The notes beneath the pieces are model-generated. The model made no database searches. It saw only the letters and a list, made by a program, of their open reading frames with translations, and had not been told where the DNA came from. Source: Paracoccaceae bacterium (GTDB lineage: Bacteria; Pseudomonadota; Alphaproteobacteria; Rhodobacterales; Rhodobacteraceae). From it: a stretch of 40,391 nt of DNA. Location: positions 1-40,391 of the forward strand of contig CACPHA010000009.1 of assembly GCA_902633655.1 (NCBI GenBank), in the 5' to 3' direction. A program made the translations under genes and the position numbers. Below, one piece after another: positions 35,843 to 40,391 of this stretch. Numbering within the stretch: the stretch's first letter is position 1; each line of letters begins with the position of its first letter.

Positions 35843-36841
35843 CTATAGACACCCCGCCAATGTCTTGGCCATATTACGCAACAGATTTTCATAAAGACTT
35901 GCACCAGGTTCCAAGGTTACACCCAAAGGATCTATTACCCCAGTCTTGGACTCAGTGCCGGCCAAAACTGTTTTTACTAACCCGGGGTTATATTGAGGCT
36001 CTGATAGAACGCAATTTATACCCTCATTTTGTACGCGTTCCTGAATTTCAGAGATGCGTGCTGGGCTTGGATCAGTAGCATCACCCAAAGATATTGCGCC
36101 TGAAGCTGGAAATTTAAAACTTGTCTCGAAATATTGGTACGCATCGTGGAATACTACGAAGCTCTTTCCTCTTACAGGATCAAGAGTTGCGTTTATCTCT
36201 CCAATTAGAACGTCAATCTCCTCGCGCCCTTTAGCCGCATTCGCGAAATAGGTACCTGCGTTTTCTGGATCGATGGCAGACAGGCGTGCAGCGATTAGAT
36301 TTAGCCAAGTTTTCGCATTTTCCGTTGATAACCATGCGTGAGGATCGTGCTCTCCATGATCGTGTTCTGCATGATCATCATGATCATCTTTTTTGTCGTG
36401 GTCGTGATCATCGTGGTCATCATGATCATCTTTTTTGGCAGGATCGTCGTGATCATCATGATCACTGTGGTCGTGCTCTTCGAATAGTGCTCCCTCTCTG
36501 AAATCTAAAAGCTTAGTTTCGGGTTGCTCTAAGAGTGTCACTACATCGGCGTTAGCTGCCAGTGTTTCGACAGCTCCCTCCATCCAAGGAGTTAAGTCTT
36601 CTCCAATCCAAAAAACAACGTTAGCCTCTTGCAAGGACTTCGCGTCAGAGGGTTTTAAAGAATATGAATGAGGCGATGCACCAGCCGGTATAATTAAATT
36701 TGGTTCCCCAACGCCTGACATTATCCGGGCTACGAGTGAATGGACAGGAGCAATATCAGCTGCGACAGATGGTACATCGGCAACAGCTGTGCTCGCCATT
36801 AATAAAGAGATTGCTGACAAAGAGATTACTTTTCTGGACAC
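35843..36841 (-). CDS. znuA: ZnuA, periplasmic zinc-binding protein
   Basis: A 332-aa cluster A-I substrate-binding protein of the zinc ABC importer. A signal peptide (MSRKVISLSAISLLMASTAV) is followed by the mature start. Likely zinc ligands are H58 in AGASPHSY, H168 in EHDPHAWL and the His of FVVFHDAYQYFE. Between them, residues ~121-168 form a very His/Asp-rich loop (about twenty His), longer than in E. coli ZnuA and typical of zinc- rather than manganese-specific members. The protein works with ZnuB and ZnuC, encoded divergently across the zur promoter region. At DNA level the loop is a low-complexity GATCAT-rich stretch at 36350-36480. Confidence 0.95.
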   Translation of the reverse strand: MSRKVISLSAISLLMASTAVADVPSVAADIAPVHSLVARIMSGVGEPNLIIPAGASPHSYSLKPSDAKSLQEANVVFWIGEDLTPWMEGAVETLAANADVVTLLEQPETKLLDFREGALFEEHDHSDHDDHDDPAKKDDHDDHDDHDHDKKDDHDDHAEHDHGEHDPHAWLSTENAKTWLNLIAARLSAIDPENAGTYFANAAKGREEIDVLIGEINATLDPVRGKSFVVFHDAYQYFETSFKFPASGAISLGDATDPSPARISEIQERVQNEGINCVLSEPQYNPGLVKTVLAGTESKTGVIDPLGVTLEPGASLYENLLRNMAKTLAGCL

Positions 36842-36853
36842 TTGCGACTCCGC

Positions 36854-36866
36854 GTTATATTATATG
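36854..36866. promoter_or_regulatory. Zur-box-like site 1
   Basis: GTTATATTATATG matches 11 of 13 positions of the alphaproteobacterial Zur consensus as I recall it (GTTATAWTATAAC). It is 12 bp upstream of the znuA ATG, so bound Zur would block znuA. Confidence 0.6.
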
Positions 36867-36877
36867 ATGGATAAGAT

Positions 36878-36890
36878 GTTATATCGTAAC
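36878..36890. promoter_or_regulatory. Zur-box-like site 2
   Basis: GTTATATCGTAAC, extended symmetrically to ATGTTATATCGTAACAT (36876-36892), lies midway between znuA and zur. It shares the GTTA...TAAC arms with site 1. Binding here could repress both znuA and the zur-znuCB operon when zinc is sufficient. Confidence 0.65.
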
Positions 36891-36936
36891 ATCCTATAGC
36901 TGTACAAAAATGGGCTTGCAATAGGAGTTTGTAGTT

Positions 36937-37419
36937 TTGGCAAATAATACCGATGGCCAAACCAAAAGGACTTCAACTTTTCGTGAAAAAATGATTTTTG
37001 CAGAACAATATTGCGCTAAAAACGACCTTCAATTTACACCTGTTAGGCGAAAAGTTTTAGAGCTTCTCTTGAAGAGCGATAGAGCACTTGGTGCATATGA
37101 ACTGCTTGATCTCCTGCGTGAGGTAGGTTTCAAACCTCAGCCACCAGTAGCTTACAGAGCCCTGGAATTTCTGATCAAATACGGATTTGCTCATAAGGTC
37201 GAACACCTGAATGCATTTGTAGCATGCATCCACCCTGGAAAAGAGCACTCGCCTGCGTTCATGATATGTCGAAGCTGTGACTCTGTGTCAGAGATGGATA
37301 CATTACGGTCAGATTCTATGTTAGCTGAGAACTTAATTTCTCAGGGGTTCAAAGTGGAAGAAGCAGTGATAGAAGCTCGAGGACTCTGTGAAGCTTGCGC
37401 TGATGTCGAAGTAAAATGA
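36937..37419 (+). CDS. zur: Zur, Fur-family zinc-uptake repressor
   Basis: A 160-aa Fur-superfamily protein. The N-terminal winged helix spans about 15-90 (FTPVRRKVLELLL, then PPVAYRALEFLIKYGFAHKV). The dimer/metal domain has the structural zinc pairs CRSC and CEAC, and His residues in HLNAFVACIHPGKEHS, typical of Zur rather than Fur. The start is TTG 36937 with AGGAG nine bases before it. It is the first gene of a rightward operon: its stop overlaps znuC as ATGA. Together with the two palindromes in front of it this implies autoregulation and control of znuA. The gene order zur-znuC-znuB divergent from znuA is standard in alphaproteobacteria. Confidence 0.92.
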   Translation: MANNTDGQTKRTSTFREKMIFAEQYCAKNDLQFTPVRRKVLELLLKSDRALGAYELLDLLREVGFKPQPPVAYRALEFLIKYGFAHKVEHLNAFVACIHPGKEHSPAFMICRSCDSVSEMDTLRSDSMLAENLISQGFKVEEAVIEARGLCEACADVEVK

Positions 37420-38162
37420 CCCTAATAAGGGTTGAAGATTTAAGCGTTCAGTATGGAAAGATTACCGTGCTGCGGGACGTTAGCCTAAGTATTGAGGCTG
37501 GCGAGATATTAACTGTAGTAGGTCCAAATGGCTCGGGAAAAACCAGTTTACTGAGGGCTATTATAGGTTCAGTTACACCAGCTAAGGGAACTATTATATT
37601 TAAGCCAGGAATAAAAGTTGGATACGTACCACAACGTTTGAATATAGAGCGCACACTGCCGATGACGGTTAAGAGATTCCTTAGCCTTACTCATAGATTG
37701 GATGAACGTACATGCATAGACGCCCTCGAGAGGGCCGGTGTTTCGCGCGTTTTAGAATCACAGATGTCAGGACTTTCTGGTGGGCAATTTCAAAGAGTTC
37801 TCCTGGCGAAGGCTTTGCTAGGAGAACCGGAGGTTTTGATTTTAGATGAGGCAACACAGGGACTTGATCAACCTGGGAGTGCAAAATTTTATCAGCAAAT
37901 TGAGAGGGTTCGCTCTGAAACGGGTTGTGCTGTCTTAATGATTAGCCACGATCTCCACGTTGTGATGAGTGCGTCAGACCATGTAATTTGCTTAAATGGT
38001 CACATCTGTTGCAGTGGCCCCCCGGCGTCAGTTGTAAGTGCGCCAGAATATCAAGATCTTTTTGGTACTGGTTCATACGGTACGTTTGCTCTTTATGGAC
38101 ACAGGCATGATCATACTCACGATGAACATACTCCAGAAGTTGGAGAAAATCATAAATGCTAG
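37416..38162 (+). CDS. znuC: ZnuC, zinc ABC importer ATPase
   Basis: A 248-aa ATPase with Walker A GPNGSGKTS, Q-loop VGYVPQRLNIE, signature LSGGQFQR, Walker B VLILDEATQGLD and switch His in MISHDLH. The region after about residue 205 ends in a His-rich tail (YGHRHDHTHDEHTPEVGENH) that may bind zinc near the transporter; similar tails occur in other ZnuC proteins. It overlaps zur (ATGA) and znuB (7 bp), so the three are co-translated. Confidence 0.95.
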   Translation: MTLIRVEDLSVQYGKITVLRDVSLSIEAGEILTVVGPNGSGKTSLLRAIIGSVTPAKGTIIFKPGIKVGYVPQRLNIERTLPMTVKRFLSLTHRLDERTCIDALERAGVSRVLESQMSGLSGGQFQRVLLAKALLGEPEVLILDEATQGLDQPGSAKFYQQIERVRSETGCAVLMISHDLHVVMSASDHVICLNGHICCSGPPASVVSAPEYQDLFGTGSYGTFALYGHRHDHTHDEHTPEVGENHKC

Positions 38163-38950
38163 ATGATTTTATGAACCGAGCAGCCTTGGCAGGCCTCGGT
38201 GTAGCGGTTGCGTCTGCACCTTTAGGATGTTTTGTTGTATGGCGCCGGATGGCCTATTTTGGAGAAGCCACTGCACATGCCGCGATGCTTGGAGTCGCCC
38301 TATCCCTAGCACTAGAGCAATCCATATTTCTAGGCCCTCTTTTTATAGCACTGATTATGGCCTGGACAGTAACGCAGCTCTCGGGTCGTGTTTACGCTAG
38401 TGATACCCTCCTAGGGGTATTCGCACATTCTGCTTTGGCTGTGGGATTAGTGGTTGTATCATTTGTGACAGGTGTGAGAATAGACTTAATGGCATATTTG
38501 TTTGGTGATATTCTAGCGGTATCAACTGATGACCTTAAAATAATTTGGAGTGGGATAGCAATTATTGGTGCATTGATTTTGTGGAGATGGAGGCCTTTGC
38601 TGCTCTCTACAATGAATGAAGAAATTGCCTATGCTTCTGGATATAATCCCAGAAGGGAGCAACTCATACTCACTGTTTCATTGGCAATAACTGTGGCCGT
38701 ATCAATTAAAGTTGTTGGTATCTTGTTAATCGCATCAATGTTGATAATACCTGCTGCTGCAGCCCGCAATCTTGCCCGCACGCCTGAGTCAATGGTGGGA
38801 ATTACTCTTTTTGTGAGCAGTCTTGCAGTCTTTATAGGATTGCAGGCATCTTATTTTCTTGATACCCCAACAGCTCCATCTATCGTCTGCGTAGCCACTT
38901 TTATTTTTGTTGTATTCAATATTATTGGCACGCTTCTGCAAAATAATTAA
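38156..38950 (+). CDS. znuB: ZnuB, zinc ABC importer permease
   Basis: A 264-aa ABC-3 family permease with about eight membrane spans. Family landmarks are APLGCFVVWRRMAYFGEATA near the start (followed by HAAMLGVALSLAL), the DLMAYLFGDILAVS segment and, late in the protein, KVVGILLIASMLIIPAAAAR. It forms the membrane channel for ZnuA-delivered zinc. It overlaps znuC by seven bases and is the last gene of the zur operon; an AT-rich ATTAAC/GTTAAT repeat follows its stop but has no U-tract. Confidence 0.95.
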   Translation: MLDDFMNRAALAGLGVAVASAPLGCFVVWRRMAYFGEATAHAAMLGVALSLALEQSIFLGPLFIALIMAWTVTQLSGRVYASDTLLGVFAHSALAVGLVVVSFVTGVRIDLMAYLFGDILAVSTDDLKIIWSGIAIIGALILWRWRPLLLSTMNEEIAYASGYNPRREQLILTVSLAITVAVSIKVVGILLIASMLIIPAAAARNLARTPESMVGITLFVSSLAVFIGLQASYFLDTPTAPSIVCVATFIFVVFNIIGTLLQNN

Positions 38951-39110
38951 CCCGAAAGTTAATAAGCTAGAATGGACAGGAGCAAAGAATTAAAGTGAAA
39001 TCTTATCTGTTTTTTTGCCCTATAAATGGAAGCCTAGATAAAGAGCTGTCAGGAGCACTTCAGCCTGTAGTTTTTGTTTATAACGAAAGATTAAAGCCAT
39101 AAAACTTTAA

Positions 39111-39989
39111 TCACATAGCTGGATAAAAGATAGCGCCAGGTAGGTATGCCCTTGGTAGCTCCATTCCAACAGGAAGTGCGCGTTCGGATAAAAGATGATC
39201 TGGTAAAAGGTGAGTGTGGGGGCCAATGGGTGAATTAGCGTTTGGTGTAGGAATTTGTCCCTGTACTTCGATTCTACCTAGGGCAGTTTCAACAACTCGC
39301 GTTGGACTATCATATCTGAGTGGTCCAGAAATTTTGGGTAGCGCAACATCAAAACTTTGTCCACTACATCGGGTAAGAGCTTTCTGTGACTCACCTTCGT
39401 TTACCCGAACGCAAAAGCGCGCTTCTTTGCGGCCCAGCCCAAGATCAAAAACCCTTTTGGCACTCTCTAGGATTAGTGGATTTACATCCTCACCGAGGTC
39501 AGCAACATTTTCAGTAATGGGAAGCCTGCCTCGGTCCCGTTTTACTGCTAAAACTACATGGGGCCTAAGCAGTTCATTAGGCGGATCAAAATTCAACGCT
39601 CTTACATCGTCATTTATCAACATTTTTATAGCGCCATTTTGGGTAAATGCGGTTATCATGCCATCTGTGCATTCAGCAAGTTTAGGCGCGTCACCTACCA
39701 CTGTAAATTCTGCTACAGCTCCAACGACACCCATCACCCAAGTTCCTTGGCAATTATTCAGTGAGGAAAGCACAAAATTCTGTATTTCTTCAGTTGTCCA
39801 AGGGAACCTGCGGCATTTCACACCTAACTCATCAAGACGCTGCGGAATTTTTTTCCAGATGCGTTGCCTCCATGCTTCAGACTTTGTACGCCAATGATCC
39901 AATTCTGAACGACTGCGCCCGCAACCTAGACACCATCCTGTCTTTTCATCAAGTCTACAGATACCAGTACATGGGCTCGATGCTCTCAT
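39111..39989 (-). CDS. DUF1289 protein with ~240-aa C-terminal domain
   Basis: About 292 aa. The N-terminus carries the DUF1289 tetracysteine module SPCTGICRLDEKTGWCLGC followed by GRSRSELDHWRTKSEA. The remaining ~240 residues form a separate domain I do not recognise (TWVMGVVGAVAEFTVVGDAP; RPHVVLAVKRDRGRLPITEN; GPHTHLLPDHLL near the end). I prefer ATG 39989 (AAAGGCG six bases upstream) over ATG 40043, which adds 18 residues before the module. It faces znuB, separated by 160 bp. The two DUF1289 proteins flanking the zinc genes may both handle metal, but this is inference. Confidence 0.75.
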   Translation of the reverse strand: MRASSPCTGICRLDEKTGWCLGCGRSRSELDHWRTKSEAWRQRIWKKIPQRLDELGVKCRRFPWTTEEIQNFVLSSLNNCQGTWVMGVVGAVAEFTVVGDAPKLAECTDGMITAFTQNGAIKMLINDDVRALNFDPPNELLRPHVVLAVKRDRGRLPITENVADLGEDVNPLILESAKRVFDLGLGRKEARFCVRVNEGESQKALTRCSGQSFDVALPKISGPLRYDSPTRVVETALGRIEVQGQIPTPNANSPIGPHTHLLPDHLLSERALPVGMELPRAYLPGAIFYPAM

Positions 39990-40243
39990 AAAAACGCCTT
40001 TAAGTATTGGACCACTTTCATTACCTTTAAAATTGGATCGCATTTTCCCATTGGGTATAAGTTGACCAAAAATTTTAACTAATTAAGGTGATAATACTTT
40101 TGCCTTTAAAGTGGCCGAAAAATTTTGGCTCACTCGTTGGTTTAGAGTATTATTCATTTAAGGTAGCTATTGATTTAATTCTGTACTATCTTCCCTGGCA
40201 AAGAATTTACGGTCAAGGTCTGGTCTGGTTGAAAATGAATTAC

Positions 40244-40391
40244 TCAACGAATAGACTCTCCGGCTTTCAAGAGTTCAAAAGCTGTGTTGATTTGATCATG
40301 ATGCATGTGGTGAGTTATATAAGGGTCAACACTAAAGTCTCCGCGAAGCCACTCGTCAACCATTCCAGGTAATTGACTCCGGCCCAATACA
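40244..40391 (-). CDS. Zinc-dependent alcohol dehydrogenase, C-terminal part (cut by window edge)
   Basis: The minus strand from the right edge reads GRSQLPGMVDEWLRGDFSVD, then PYITHHMHHDQINTAFELLK and AGESIR before TGA at 40244-40246. This matches the C-terminus of class III / S-(hydroxymethyl)glutathione dehydrogenase-type zinc alcohol dehydrogenases (GR...VPG.VD...G.... D..ITH...L..IN.AF.LM..GKSIR). Members usually continue SVVxF or similar. In this frame the codon after the TGA begins VIHFQPD, so the last residues seem to be cut off by a stop where Ser is expected. Catalytic and cofactor regions lie outside the window. Confidence 0.8.
   Translation of the reverse strand, partial: VLGRSQLPGMVDEWLRGDFSVDPYITHHMHHDQINTAFELLKAGESIR

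Noticed and set aside
36350-36480. Short tandem repeats resembling a CRISPR or iteron array
   Set aside because: The repetition is codon-level (His/Asp codons of the ZnuA loop), irregular, and has no spacers.
36286-36501. His-rich rightward frame
   Set aside because: It is the mirror reading of the GATCAT-rich ZnuA histidine loop, which is nearly palindromic at DNA level.
39214-39897. 227-codon rightward frame
   Set aside because: Antisense shadow of the DUF1289 fusion gene; Ser/Thr-rich without any motif.
40088-40372. 94-codon rightward frame at the right edge
   Set aside because: The opposite strand carries a recognisable alcohol dehydrogenase C-terminus over the same bases.

Overview
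The window looks like chromosome of a low-GC (roughly 40 % by eye) alphaproteobacterium, probably marine. This rests on protein families rather than a marker gene: a 2H-phosphoesterase-like DUF1045 protein with PhnM, an AttH-type ABC cluster, a YdcH/DUF465-like protein, DUF1289 and DUF6525-like small proteins, and a cobW-WD40 gene string are all typical of Rhodobacterales and related alphaproteobacteria. No rRNA, intact tRNA, CRISPR array or intact transposase was seen.

Left part (1-9.6 kb) is a loose accessory region. After a DUF924 gene there is a gene-free stretch with GC-rich palindromes. Then comes a 4-kb segment bounded by an 18-bp direct repeat (1745-1762 and 5755-5772). It holds a dead SDR dehydrogenase, an apparently intact Rieske oxygenase, a shattered TauD/TfdA-type dioxygenase, a DUF1059 gene and a Sel1-type protein. 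An MFS transporter and a PreA-like flavoenzyme without its ferredoxin domain follow.

9.6-13.7 kb is a tight three-gene ABC operon (LolD-like ATPase, FtsX-type permease, AttH/CrtC-like exported protein). 13.7-15.6 kb is almost gene-free and carries at least one relic. 15.6-18.1 kb holds phnM and a DUF1045 gene, the phosphonate-linked pair, but no C-P lyase core.

18.3-28.7 kb is a mixed metabolic stretch: fused aconitase X, a TehB-like methyltransferase, a ThDP-dependent acetolactate-synthase-like enzyme, an EamA exporter, two small proteins, a BenE-type transporter, a class II aldolase and the C-terminal half of a RutR-like regulator. 28.9-32.8 kb carries a class III nucleotide cyclase with TPRs and a YadG/YadH-like ABC-2 exporter.

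32.8-40.0 kb is the most coherent block: zinc homeostasis. znuA runs left, and zur-znuC-znuB run right, from a shared intergenic region with two Zur-box-like palindromes. Next to znuA is a co-directional string: DUF6525-like, COG0523 (CobW) GTPase, WD40 propeller, an 83-aa Cys/His protein and a DUF1289 tetracysteine protein. A second, larger DUF1289 protein lies beyond znuB. I infer that these form a zinc-allocation neighbourhood in which the WD40, 83-aa and DUF1289 proteins have no assigned role; this is the best candidate for an undescribed system here. The window ends inside a zinc alcohol dehydrogenase gene that appears to stop a few codons early.
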